This document shows, one piece after another, positions 32,779 through 44,928 of a stretch of 64,000 nt of DNA (position 1 is the stretch's first letter; every line of letters begins with the position of its first letter). Below the pieces are notes generated by a model. That model had not been told where the DNA came from. It was given only the letters and a program-made list of their open reading frames with translations, and ran no database searches. The translations under genes were made by a program, and so were the position numbers. This DNA comes from Micromussa lordhowensis. Taxonomy: Eukaryota > Cnidaria > Anthozoa > Scleractinia > Lobophylliidae. The stretch lies in assembly GCA_964020085.1 (NCBI GenBank), contig OZ026603.1, forward strand, positions 32,357,658 through 32,421,657, in the 5' to 3' direction.

Positions 32779-35700
32779 TTAAATGGGACTTGATTCATTC
32801 CGCTCGCTCCTGTCAGCTCTGGTATTCTCGTACACAGGGTCCTCAGGGTCCTTCGAACCCAGGGTCTCGTAGACGTTTTCGTTCTCTACGACGTTCTGGT
32901 AATCAGGAATATCCTCGGCAACCATTCTCTTGGGCGTCTTATAATGGACTTCTGCCTTGGGCGTTTTATAATGACCGTTGGGAGTATAATCAGCCTGGGC
33001 CCGTGACTGAGCATTGTCACGCGTGGCATCGATCTGTTCTTGCGTGACATAACGCTCTTCGTCGTCGCTTTTCCCGTCATCGGGTTTCGCTTCACTGGAG
33101 CATCCAGCTTTTCCAAGCGATCCAATGCTCTCGTACAATCCTGAAGCGCGTCCTTCTTCAAGTTGTTTTTGCTCCGCGCTCAAACCAACCCTCAAATGAT
33201 CATATTTGTCAGAACTACCAGCTGTTATCAAAGGGACATCTTCTGCCTCCGCCCTCGGTAGGGAGCCATTTGGCTCTTGTATAACGATAACAGGTTGATC
33301 CTGTTCGTCCGCCGTCTGCAAAAGTCCCTCAGTCATGGAGTCGCTGCCCAGCGTAGTGATTCCGGAGGGGGGTTCATATCTGACACTGAAGGCCCCCCTT
33401 GTAACCGTGTCTTTCGACCTCTTTCGACGTTTTGACTTCGTAGCCTCACCGTTTTGATGCAATTGCTTTCTCTTGCGGGAACGCCCGATGAAGACTATCA
33501 ATATAATTAGCAAGGGAAACGCACAGGCTACTGGAACTCCTATTATTAGAATCTTTTTCAAAGAGCTTTCTTTGGGTGCCTCGTCGGCTGAAAATGACCA
33601 ACAAATAAATAAGTTATTTTCTGCGACAGAAGACACTTTTTATATTTACAGAAAATGGGGCTCATATCCCTAGGGTTGCTTGCGTTACAGGCGTAAATGG
33701 GGAAGGTAAATGGAGAAGGGACGGGGGGGGGGGGGCGAAAACCACCGCTCTCCCTCCCCATCTCGTCCGTTTTACGCCTGCTACCCTAGGGGAACAGGGG
33801 ATAAAATGCGACATTTTTAGTGGGATCAAGGCAACACGTATCTCTCCTCCCTGGGATACCGCAAGGCATATGTTGCACTAGCTGAGGTCTCGGACATCTC
33901 GGAACCCTTGCCCAAAACTTACCTCTACCAACCGGATCAGCTACTGGCGTGGAGTGACGAGAGCTATCGCCCGGCACAAAAACTGATGTAGGCCTGGTAA
34001 TTGCTTCACCCGGTAAATGAGTGGACCATTTAGCGTAAGGATCTGTCGACAAGGCATCTGCGAAAAGATAAGTTTTCACGTCAGCATACACTGCATTTCT
34101 CAGCTGTTGGATCATTTATTAATAGTTCAAGCCTGTCGTGGCTGTATCTCGTTATCAAAGACCTTATCTTGCCTGCTTGCAGATGCCAACTATACTCCCC
34201 TTGTATCCATCCACGTGTAGCAAAGGGATAATAACAATAAGGGTTTATTCTGGATGCAAATGAAGTAATATATCAAACACGAAAGACCGTGTTTGACCAC
34301 ATCTCCAAACACCGAGAAGAGAGTTGAAAATACGACACGCAGCGGGGTATTTTTAACGCACTTCAAGGTGTTTGGAAATGTGGTCAAACACTGTCTTTAG
34401 TGTTTGATATATCTTCCATAGAAATTAAAATCAAGGAGAAAACGGAGAAATAAAATCGCAAAAATCTATGCTAATTAAGATCAGATATCCAAACACCGTT
34501 ACGGTCATGATTTCCTTTGTTAATTAATGAGTTTGAGAACAGATTTGACAAGATGAAAGAACCTGATTAACGACAACAGAAGTAACATATATAGGCGCCC
34601 TAAGGCAGCGTTCACACTACGTCGGAGGAATTTGAAATCGGTGGTTTCACTCTGAAAACGCATAAATATTTTCCGTCCGCACTATACGCTGGAGGAATTT
34701 AAAAACGCAAAAATCACCAGTACTTTTGGATTTGTGTTCTGAGGGAAACTCGGTCACGGAAATCACATGATTATGTTTACACCATCGTTTTCAAAAGCTC
34801 CGTTTTCAAAATGTTTTCCATCAATACGAGAACGAAAAGCCGGCGTTTTCAAATTCCTCCGGTTTGATGAGCGTTTTTGAAAAGCTTCGTTTTCGTGACG
34901 GATTAGTGTGGACGGCAGACCAAACCGTACAAATAAAGCTGCGTTTTCAAATTTTTTCAGCGTAGTGTTAGCGAGGTTAGCCCTATGAACGGACAGAAAA
35001 ACGACAGCAGTTTAACTGATAACAAGAAAGTAAAATCGTAGACAGGCGTTCGCTACACGTAGGTAATGCTACATCCACCACACCTTCTATAGCATGCAGC
35101 GGGTAAAGACTGGTTTTCACTGGCAACGGAATCGTAATCAGAAGCGCGTAGAATGATACGATCCAGTGAAGATCAAACGGAGTAGAAAGCAGAACACCGA
35201 TTCTGCTTATGACTCTGTCGCTTATGATCTAGTGAAAACTAGACAGTGTCGGAGTCGGAAGGAGAGGAGGAAAACTAAACCAATCGCAGTGTTCGATTCC
35301 GGGCCCTGTGATTGGTTGGTTCTTCTCCTTCTGTTTCCGACTCCGACAATGTAGTTTTCACTGGATCATAAGCGACGAAGTCGTAAACGGGATCAGAAGA
35401 AATGGAAACGTTCTGATTCTTCCGACTCTTATGACTCAGCTCATGATTCCGATTTTCGATTTTCACTTGATCATAGGCGCTCTTATGACTCCGATTTCCA
35501 CTGAAATGAACTCTGTCGCTAGTGCACCATGCTAGTGAAAACCAGCCTTAGAAGGATGTTTATGGATGTCGATGTTAGCACTAAGAGATTAGGAGAAAAC
35601 TCTACGAACCTGTTGTATTACGAGGGGCTTCAGTAGACGGCAAACTCTCCACCGTACCTACTGTACGTACGCTCGCTGTTCGGGAGGCTTTGGTTGACGT

Positions 35701-38700
35701 GCCGTGTGGTTTTTCAGAAACTATTGAGCGTGAATAAAAATCAGATGTTATAAAGCATGTCAAAGTGGTACCTTGCTACTTTGCTCTCCTGCAGAACAGC
35801 CAGTTCAGCGCGGTACCCAACATCGCTGCCCCGCTAAACCGCCTGATCTAAACATTACAGTTTAATTTAGTCTACGGATAGATCTCGGCAAAATGTTGTC
35901 AGGAATGACTAATAGGTTTGTTTCGGAACGGACAAGGCATTCGTAAATGGTAACGGAGAAGACTAATAATTTCTTTTGCTTGTTTCGTTGATGTGTCCCT
36001 CGATTTGGCCGCCGAAAAAAAAATTAAATTTTAAAACAGAAAACTCAAATTTAGGAGAAAGCACAGCGTTAATTCAAATCTGAAATCCTGGTCCTTTAAC
36101 GAGCTTGCACTCCAAACAGTTTCATTTCAGGTCCAATACGATCATTTTCACGGAGAACTGGGGACGAGGTCATGGTACCCCTTTAGGACAACATGAGAGT
36201 TTTGGCGGGAAAACTAGCCATTGGGCGATTGTAGTTTATGACAGGATATAATTAGAAAGGAAATAAATACTCTAGGCGGGCCACGATGAAAAGAAAACCT
36301 ATGGGAAAGAGTAAGCGTATAAAGTAAAGAAAGAATAAAGGAGAATAACCTGTTGTTGGCTTTTGTGTAGTAACCTTTCTTGTAGTAGTGATAAACTGGC
36401 CTGAAAGCAAAACAAATGGTGTACATCAGTAGATGAAGACTAAAATTGAATCCCGCACCTAACGTTTCTTCAAAACTTACACCACGCAAGCGTTAACCAA
36501 GTGACAGAGTTCTGCATGTAGTATCTTTAAAAAACCCTCTTGCATTCATAAGTTAGTCTGACTTGCACAGCCATGTCAAAACAACGTTCGAAAGGGATCC
36601 GAGATATTCCACCCCCAAAATCTTATATATGGTAAAAAGAATTTCGCGCGCAGCAGCTATTTCTACACACTACACGGACCTGTCCGAAGCGGAGTCATCG
36701 GAATGGAATGTTTTACGTATATCGCGCTAAGAGACATTTTCATCAGCCTGCTAGAATATATAACAATTATTCCATGAGTCCGAGTTGGATATGGAGTGAT
36801 AAAATAACCAACGAGCGCGTAGCGCGAGTTGGTTAATAATCACTTCATATCCAACAAGGGCGAATGGAATAATTGTTTTAGTAAATTCTCAAACCGGGTT
36901 TTGCCGCCGATTTTTATTTCGGCCATTATAGACGGTTGAAGTTGAAAACTTCGTGCGGAAAATTTTTAAACTTGGCGCACTATTTTCCATATGACGTAAA
37001 ACTCCGAATATTGGGTCATAGTCGGATTTTTTTAGCCAATCAAAAAGCTAGAAATGCAATAGTCGGAGCTGAGAATTTACTAAATAAAATAGGTATGTGC
37101 CGCGGGCAAGAGACTTATCATGGTCTCTTGCCGCGGGATAGGGTTATGGCTTTTGAGGTTCTCGATCCTTAAATAGGGTATAATTTTTGCCCCTGTTGGC
37201 ATGGTGTTTACGGCGTGATCCCAAGATAGGGTAGTCTAAATTCCCAATTCCCTCCAGTAAGTGAGTAAGTAAAGGTTTCATTTGTCGAGGATAGCACTAA
37301 AATAGTATAAAAATACTAATAAACCAGTGGCCCTACTAACTCTAAAATACAATAAAAATATTAAAACCATAGCTTAACTTAAAACGTTTAAAAAAGTATA
37401 AAAAATTACAGAATAAAATGATTTAAAACTTGTTGATCACTAAAAATGTTCTTCCAAAGTGATTTTTAAAACTACTTAAAGTGGCCAGTTTTCGAGTTGT
37501 CAGTGGCATTCTGTTCCACGACTTACAAGCAGTCACTGTAAAGTTCTTCCTCCTTGTTTTTGACGTTTGACAAAGGGACAAGCTACATTAAAATTATGAG
37601 ACGTGCCTGTAGGGAATCATGGTAGTTGTATTCATCCTCTTGGACTTACCATGATTCCCTGCAGGCGCCAAGTCCTTAATTTAGGACCTTTCGCGGCACA
37701 CACCTATCTGAAAATTACGAGAGTACCCCCATGGGGGAAATATACTACCTCCAACAATAATACTTGTCGAAGCAGACTTGGTTCCTCGTCCAATCTTCGT
37801 ATATCCTGCTACTTTAACGATGTACGACTTTCCACTGGCCAGTCCAGTCAGTTCTTGAGAATAGACCAGGCCAACCTGGCGTTCAAACCATGAGCTAGAA
37901 CCTTGCTTGCTGTAGAACACAACGTAGCCCTGAATGAGACCATTGCGATCATCTTTAGGGATTGGGCCCCATGAAACCTTTATAGAAGTGGGAGTACTGG
38001 AGACGACTTTGACGTTTGTTGGTGCTTTAGTTGGAACTAGAAGTAAAAAAAGTGGGTTCATTAGAGAGTGGAATGAATCAACCAGAACAAATTAACCTGC
38101 CAGACTTGCAAACCCGTGCCACGCTCGGGAAAAGTAGAGAGATTGAAATCACGATTGAATGTCTAGTTGTATTGTATTGAAAGATCTTTACACCTTGGAT
38201 TTAATCAGTTAGAAAAAGCTACACAAAGCTCTTGAGCAAATAACGTGTGATGGCCTTGTTGACCAATCATACGCAGACCCAAACTGACACGTGGTCCACC
38301 CTCCCCGCGCACCTTTCCCGCTCTTTTCAACAGTTGAAGATTGTCAACCTCTTACCCAGGACCTCACGCGTAAATAGGAGACAGGACACTGGATGAGCTG
38401 GGAGAAAAGATTTCGTTTCGAGGACTAGTGATTGCGGGCGCAGCTCTTACCTGATTCATTTGTTTTGAATATCAAAGAGTCTGACCATAAACCAGCCACA
38501 TTGTCGTTGAACTCTTTATAACTTTTGACCTTTATCTCGTATCTTGTGTTCGCCTTGAGTTTCAGAGAAGCTTGTTCTGTAGAACGTTTTATTTGTCTTG
38601 TCATTTTGCTTTCTAGGTTCTTGTAACTGACGTAGTAGTTTAATGTCGATGTATCTGGAATCCCACTCTTAGTAACGCGTGGACTCTTCCAGACCACGAT

Positions 38701-41700
38701 GATTTGCAAGCGGTTCACACTGGACAGACGAAGATTGATGGGTTTCGCAGGAACTGTACATGAAAAAACGTTTATGTCAAATAATATTATCCACTGGGAG
38801 ACGAAGTGTCGTTAACCGACAAATGAACACACTATTACCCCCAACGGAAATCAGAATAGAGCGGTTTTCCATTCAGTATCGTACAACCAAAACTAAAGTA
38901 ATTCACTCTGGCCAATCACAAATTAAGGACCTAACAATCCACTGAACCAATGAAAACTCCAAGCAAATACATGTAGTTGACGCGAACCGCGGGAAAACGC
39001 GTGCAAGCGAGTCACGTTTTGGTGTAATTTACTTCTGATTGGATGGCAAATTGGTGCGAGTTTTGTTTTTGAGCCAATCATGTGGCGTAGCTGTAGCGTG
39101 GTAATGCAAACGGTTAAACCAAATTTAGACACTCAAGTAAAAATCTCCCTATTTATACATCAGTTAAACCAATAGGTGGATGGGCAATTTCCTCCCAAAA
39201 AATATTGCACAGCAAAAACTGCTGAAAAAACATCGTACAAGGGGAGCCATAGGAGAAAAAGTAGAGCAAGTGCTATCTACTATCCAGGTTCTGTGTTTGA
39301 CTTTAAAAAATTTCGTCCACAAGTTACTGCCCACCAAAAAAACTCATGCACAACCTAAAGGTTAGAAAAATATTCATGCCCAAGAAAATTGCACAACCAA
39401 TAGAAATTTCAATAGAAATTTCTGCTTTTAAAAAGCACTATTTCAAGACAGAAAATACGAGTCCAAACTCACCCAAACTGTTAGTGTTTACTCTCAAGAC
39501 ATCCGACCAATTACTCTGGTTTGGTCGAACGACTTTAACGTGAATGTTATAGCGTTTATTATCTTGTAAGTCAAGCTCAGCGCTCTCTGATGTGACAGTT
39601 TTCTGACTTTGGGTGCCACTTCCAACAGCAGTGAAGGAAACCATGTACGATTGAACTGAAGTGTCTGGTGCGCCAGCAGTAGTCAGCGGTCTCTTCCATT
39701 TCAGCATAATCGTAAGGTCGCGAACACTTGCAACTCGAAGGTCTGTTGGTTTACCTGGAGCCACAAATAATGAAAATACCATTTTGAGAACTTGCCGATA
39801 TACGGGGCGGCTTTTTGTTTGAACGTCAGTTTAAAGATCCTATGGAGCGAAAGTAGCTTATACAACCAATAACCAGGTGATGTCGTATAAATGTGCCTGA
39901 GGACTAAATAAACAATAAAACCTCTATTACGCTGATTTCACCGTATGTTTGTCCGCGGATATGATGATCTGTTCCGAGAAAAGAACAGTTTTCCGAGAGA
40001 GATGTTCGAGGTAAAAGATCAGCTATCTACCTGTCTATCAAATGTTTACCACTTAAAAAGTCTATTCCACAGCAATAGGCCGCTAAACTGCCTCTGTTCC
40101 AGGTTCTCGATCTGTGGGGACGATCTCGGTCAGTGGGGGCGATCGAAAAAGCGGGCACGCGGGCGACGAGCTAGTCTTCTTCGCAGCCGTTATAAGGGTC
40201 GTCACGCAACCCTTCTCCACCACTAGTGGGGAGAAGCGTTGCGTGACGCCCTAATAACGGCTGCGAAGGAGACCAGCGAGGAGCAGGTCAGGCTATGGGA
40301 ACAGGTCACGCTGATGCCGTTTCGACAATCCTCTTTTGAGCAGATTTTATCCATTTTGTAAGCTTACATTTAGTTTTCTTCCGGCTCAAGTGTTTTTTTC
40401 CCTCGTATCATTTAAAACAGCGCGTAGACTCTTTCGCTGTTGTTTGAAATAATTTTGATTAAACTAAAGGAAACATGCTATAATTCTCGTTGTTTAATAA
40501 ATGGTTTTCTTTTCCAAGTGAAGATACAGTTTTAGGCGTATCAGTTTGAGATAAATGTTCCCTTTTAAACGGCGGTTTATATTACATGGGCAAAAGTTTA
40601 GCTATTGTTCAGTGTTTCTCAGTCTATCTGGAGCCGGTTAATTTAATCCTATTTGCATTCATTTCGCTTTTTTTTTAATCGGCCCCCACATTGTGGTTTT
40701 GACTGGAATTTTTTAATCCAAGAGAAGGTCAAGGCACTGAAAAAAATGTCTTACAGGAAGGACTTCGTTTTTCAATGAACAATTTTAAAGTTTAAAATTA
40801 GATTCAATAGAAAGATTCTAGAGTGCAAATTGGAATTAGTGTTTGGTTAAGAGGTAAAATATTACAACATTTCATCACTTTTTCTTTTTAATTGATATTC
40901 CTTGGCTTTCATCACTTCTGGCGTTTTTTCGTTCCGTTACCAAAATAATAATGCCCGATGACGAATAAGCCGGGACTCAGTCCCCTTACTAAAATACGAG
41001 GGTTATTTACTGTGTACAATAGCACTATTATAATTGAATACTTTATTTCATCTCCCTTTAATTAATTATAAAAGGGCCATTAAGCAATCAGCTGCTTGAT
41101 TAGTTTCAGTTGTTAAATTGTTCTCATCGCAGGGATAGTCAGATCTACACTATTCTACAAAACTGTAAAAGACCGGTAAATTGCAAGTCTCCTCCTGTTT
41201 CAGCGATCCGTCTTTATCCGTTGTAGTTGCGACTCGATTTTAGCGAGATATGACGAAACCTTACTGTATTATATTGGCGCGCAATCAAATAATTACCTTT
41301 ACTGACCTTAGAAATAAATAATATATTTTTTTGCATTTTTCAGTACAATCATACTAAGGTAGATCAGGCAGTGAGTTTCACCTTTCCCTAAAAGGTCGAA
41401 TTCGTTGAAATAAGACTAAAAAAATACCGGGATGTAATAGTAGTGCTGAACTGGGAAATTTCCAATGTAGTTATATAATAGGTTGGAGAAAGAGACGAAA
41501 TTTTCTCTCCAACGAATGGATATTAACTGAGAAACGCCTACACGAAGCAGAGAAACAGAGAAACTTTGAACAGTCGAACTCGTGTCTAAAATAGCAGCTG
41601 TTGATAAACTGGGCCGTATCTGAATATAGTCCCGAAATCTTCACTGAGTCATAACATGTCTTCGACTCCGAAGGAGAATCTTGGACTGATCACTTTTCTG

Positions 41701-42103
41701 TACGTTTTGAGTTAGACTTTTTTTCAGTTCTCAAGGCTATCAAGACTCGTGGGAAAACACGTTTACTTTACCATCGTGTGAATTTTTAACATAAAATTAA
41801 AACAACAACATCCGAGAACTAATTGAAAATGAAAGGTCATGGGAAAACTCAAATATTTGATCTCGGGTAAATCCGATTGAAATCCTCATTTCAATATGGC
41901 CGTCAGTCTTTGAACGCCGGGTACGAAAACAGGCGGTGTATGAGTGCTTACATCAAGTACAATAGAACTCTCTTAACACTTCCTAAGTTAGTAAAAGAAA
42001 ATTGTCGCTTTTACTTACTGATAGAAGCTGAGATAAATCTTGTCAAGCTTATCATACCACAGGTCAAATATACTGCCACGAAACGTCTTCCAACTCCAAA
42101 CAT
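32779..42103 (-). CDS. Single-pass receptor with three fibronectin-III domains and tyrosine-rich tail (unnamed)
   Basis: Exons on the complement: 42103-42019, 39754-39473, 38753-38451, 38036-37749, 36400-36350, 35720-35610, 34057-33923, 33587-32779. They total 2064 nt (687 aa); all seven introns are phase 1, so internal exons are symmetrical (1-1), typical of shuffled extracellular modules. Residues 1-28 are a likely signal peptide. Three FN3 domains follow, one per exon (about 29-122, 123-223, 224-319), each with the B-strand Trp and the F-strand Tyr pattern. A Thr/Ser-rich stalk (about 320-420) leads to a transmembrane helix (about 431-453, LIIGVPVACAFPLLIILIVF) stopped by RSRKRK. The 234-residue cytoplasmic tail has no kinase or phosphatase domain but about ten tyrosines, including YEPP, YDHL, YESI, YQNV, YETL and YENT, and a duplicated HYKTPK. 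I do not recognise a named orthologue. It looks like a cell-surface adhesion or signalling receptor. The exact 5' UTR is unknown. Confidence 0.82.
33666..33792. repeat. Palindrome with G-run core in receptor intron
   Basis: TAGGGTTGC...GCGTTACAGGCGTAAA is mirrored by TTTTACGCCTGCTACCCTA. A run of 13 G lies at about 33722-33734. Confidence 0.65.
34267..34413. mobile_element. ATATCAAACAC foldback family, copy 2 (inverted)
   Basis: The arms ATATATCAAACACGAAAGAC and GTCTTTAGTGTTTGATATAT. Its flank to about 34520 matches the flank of the copy at 31762 in reverse, so the two copies face opposite ways 2.4 kb apart around the last two receptor exons. Confidence 0.85.
34605..34985. mobile_element. 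Degraded foldback element
   Basis: The left end AAGGCAGCGTTCACACTACG and the right AGCGTAGTGTTAGCGAGGTT are imperfect inverted termini. The body has repeated GCGTTTTCAAA and GGAGGAATTT motifs. Confidence 0.55.
35107..35548. mobile_element. GGCTGGTTTT foldback family, third copy
   Basis: It begins ACTGGTTTTCACTGGCAACGG and ends GCTAGTGAAAACCAGCCTTA, the same family as 17374-18286. It lies in a receptor intron, immediately before (in + coordinates) the stalk exon at 35610. Confidence 0.8.
36758..36880. mobile_element. Foldback element (ACAATTATTCCAT ends)
   Basis: The arms ACAATTATTCCATGAGTC...GTTGGATATGGAGTGAT and the inverted ATCACTTCATATCCAAC...GGAATAATTGTT surround AACGAGCGCGTAGCGCGAGTT. 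Confidence 0.8.
37260..37566 (-). pseudogene. 3' end of a non-LTR retrotransposon
   Basis: On the complement, 37560-37422 reads as an RT C-terminal tail: RRKNFTVTACKSWNRMPLTT, RKLATLSSFKNHFGRTF, then a stop at 37424-37422. An A/T-rich 3' tail follows. The 5' part is missing. It is in a receptor intron, same strand as the gene. Confidence 0.75.
37598..37672. repeat. Palindrome GCCTGTAGGGAATCATGGTA
   Basis: GCCTGTAGGGAATCATGGTA and inverted TACCATGATTCCCTGCAGGC arms with a short loop, just upstream (in + coordinates) of the third FN3 exon. Confidence 0.7.
40163..40283. mobile_element. Foldback element (CGCAGCCGTTAT arms)
   Basis: The arms CTTCGCAGCCGTTATAAGGG, TCGTCACGCAACCCTTCTCC and inverted partners form a hairpin of about 50 bp around CACCACTAGTGG. 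It lies in receptor intron 1. Confidence 0.8.
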
Positions 42104-42898
42104 GTTGATGGTCCCTTCAAGCTGATCTGTGATATTTGCCGTGTACTTCAAGTTATTGCTGAAATTGAGAAACCATAAATCCACACAAAGCCCAACACTG
42201 GTTTCAACACAGTTCCTGTTAGGAGTCGTACTTCCCTTACCACGCTAAAAAGGCGTGCGCTTGTAACTTGAGCAGACAATAAATCGCTGAAGGATATAAT
42301 AAGTTGGTATTTTTGGCAAACTTGCCAGCAGAAGTCAAGGGTCTTTCGTGCAACGATTGTCAACGCTCTAATGGTTTTGTGCACTCAGAGCTTTTCAGGC
42401 TAATAATCCAAGTCATAAAAGTGTTCGAAAAATGGCGATAATATGAATCATCTTTAAAAAGGTGCTAAGATTTAATTTCTTCTGACACATACTGATAGGG
42501 GGGTGTTGAAAACCCAAATCGGTTAAAACAAAAATAATTACAATGAACACACCAGAGGATTTGAACAAAAGAGTGAAGGGTGTAAAAACAGTAACAACAC
42601 TTTTTTACCCGTTAAGAAGTTCTATACAATTAATTATCTGTAGCCAAATGTTTCCTGTGTTGTCGAAATAAAATCACGATTCAGCGATGAATTAGTTGAA
42701 ATGTAACTTCCGATTCAGGGTTCCGGGAAAAAAAATGAAAAACAAAACAAACAATGGGTCTGCGCCCTAGCTATGCCAAACCCAGTTTAAAAGGTTCCTC
42801 TTCAAGATATATTCCACAATCCCATCTAACGGTGCCCTTTGCTCCCCCCCCCCCAAACTCTTCGCCTGTATTGATAATGCGACAAAGATTGTGAGAAG

Positions 42899-43027
42899 TC
42901 TCTATTTTGCTCGAAACTTCGTGGGGAAGAACGCGAAGAAAAACGCTTAATACTGGTAAATAACATGTCATGCTCACTTTGCTGACTGTGCGTTCTTCTC
43001 CACGGATTTTCGAGCAAAAGAGACACT
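42899..43027. mobile_element. Foldback element
   Basis: GTCTCTATTTTGCTCGAAAC..GTGGGGAAGAACGC is mirrored by GTGCGTTCTTCTCCACGG..TTCGAGCAAAAGAGACAC. Confidence 0.75.
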
Positions 43028-44311
43028 GAAGAGAGAGCACTCGCAGTCTAAATGCGGCTTGAATTGTGCCCCTACCCTCAGAGAGGGCATTGGCACTCAT
43101 GCGATAGAACTTGAAAATAATGCGCAGGGCTTTGATTTCTGAACAGCGTTGGTAAAGCTATACTGTTTTTTTTAAACGGCCAATCTATGTGTTCCTTCTT
43201 AATGAATTAAATCTAGCCAGCTTATCTCGACAAACAATATCTTTCGATTTGTGAGAGATTTGTCAATACCATAATGCGCTAAGTTAACGTTACACTCACC
43301 GGTTATACTCGACATTTGTATTCGATTGTCTATAAATCAAAACGGGACTGGATGGCCTAAAATGATGACAGCTTTATCGCGACACAAGAAATCTCCAAGT
43401 TAAAATTAATGTTTCGCGACTAGCGCTTCCAGCCTCAAGAACCAGCTTCGTCTAGAGCTCTAATACTGTTTAAGCGACACTCGCGCAGTTTCCAGCTCGC
43501 TTCACACAACACAGATCGGCATACACATCAAGCAAATTAAATTAAACAATGCCCAGCCATAACTATACTTACTTGAAGTCGAAAATCAGTATTCAATCAC
43601 GATTTCATTTGGCACGAAGAAGCAACTTTCATTGTGAAGATGGTAGATTGTATTCACGAGCGTCTCAGCAAATTCTACTCTGAAACTCCTGGAATGTTAC
43701 ACAACACTGCTGTGATGTGTGACCTTTATTGAACACTACGTGCTTGGAAATTTCTGGCGCGCACGTTACGCTTGATGGTCAATTAGACAGCACTGTACGA
43801 CTTCCGCCAATACGTAATGGCCAGTAATCAAAGAGATAAATATTTGATGCGTCTGATACGCGATATGATGAGAAATTAAATCGGGGTGGATGCCTTAGCC
43901 TCAAGTGTTTTGTCACTCAGTCTGCTCAGCGTCTTAGTGGCTTTGTTAATCTTGGACACTTACTACGCAGATAATCTCACCTCCAAGAAGAAGAATTGCA
44001 AAGAAAATTCTGTACTCTATCGATGTACGGGCGCGCAGAAGAGAGGACAGGGAGGAATCACCGAACTTTCCACTCGCACACTTGTAGTCAGAGGAGAGCG
44101 CGTTGAGAACATTTCCAAAAGGACAGTCAGCTGAAAATAGTTTTGAACGATTTCGAAAAGTTTCCGAGGTGTTCAAAATAAGACAATCCCTCTAATGTCC
44201 ATTTTCGAACCCTAATTTTGGGCGTTGGGGGTTTCGGCTTTACGGTTTGAATCAGTTTTAGATCGGTGTTCCGGTTTTGCACTTAAAAATATCTGGTTTT
44301 GATATTTTTTT

Positions 44312-44548
44312 CGGCAGGTAACTTTTGCAGGTTGCAGGTTGCAGGTTGCAGGTTGAAACGACTTGTTTATTTGAGTTAAAGTCGAATAAACCCCAGTATA
44401 AAGGCTAACCGCAAGCAACCTAAGCTAATTTAGGCTAACCGGAGTGCTATTCAGGCTAACCGAAATGCTAAGTAGACTCACTCAGACTTAAAAGTCCATT
44501 TTTCAACCTGCAACCTGCAACCTGCAACCTGCAAAAGATACCTGCCCT
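44312..44548. mobile_element. Foldback with heptamer (GCAGGTT)n arms
   Basis: The left arm has TTTTGCAGGTTGCAGGTTGC repeated about four times ending in GAAACG; the right arm is its inverted copy of AACCTGC units. A core contains the AGGCTAACCG motif three times. Both ends carry GGCAGGTA. Confidence 0.85.
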
Positions 44549-44928
44549 ATTTTTTTACGGTTTTAAGTTTTTTACTTTTTAGCATAGATGACGCGAATCA
44601 GATTAATTAGCAACAAAAGACTGCGTCTTGCCTGTTCTTGATAATTGTGCTCCAATCAAGCCCTGCTTGGTCCAGATGTGTTCATTTTCAAATGAGTGAT
44701 TTCAAATGAAAATGTCTTAATCCCTCAAAAAAGGAAAAGTTTTCTGCAATGCTAGGAGCCCACTTCTGAAGGGACCCAAGATGCCCCACTAAATAATGTC
44801 CCTAGTTCCAGTCTTCCTCCAAAGACCGCCATATTTTTACGCGGAGACATTGCTGTGTTTTGACCGAAATTTAGTGTTTGTGCTAATGGCTTGTTTTCTG
44901 ATAGATGTCTTAAAATCAAGATAGCAGG

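Larger units (their letters stand above)
42104..44928. promoter_or_regulatory. Divergent intergenic region, receptor / TUSC2
   Basis: The 2.8 kb between the receptor ATG (minus) and TUSC2 ATG (plus) must contain the TUSC2 promoter and either the receptor promoter or its 5' UTR exons. It holds two foldbacks (42899-43027, 44312-44548). No further gene is supportable. Confidence 0.45.
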
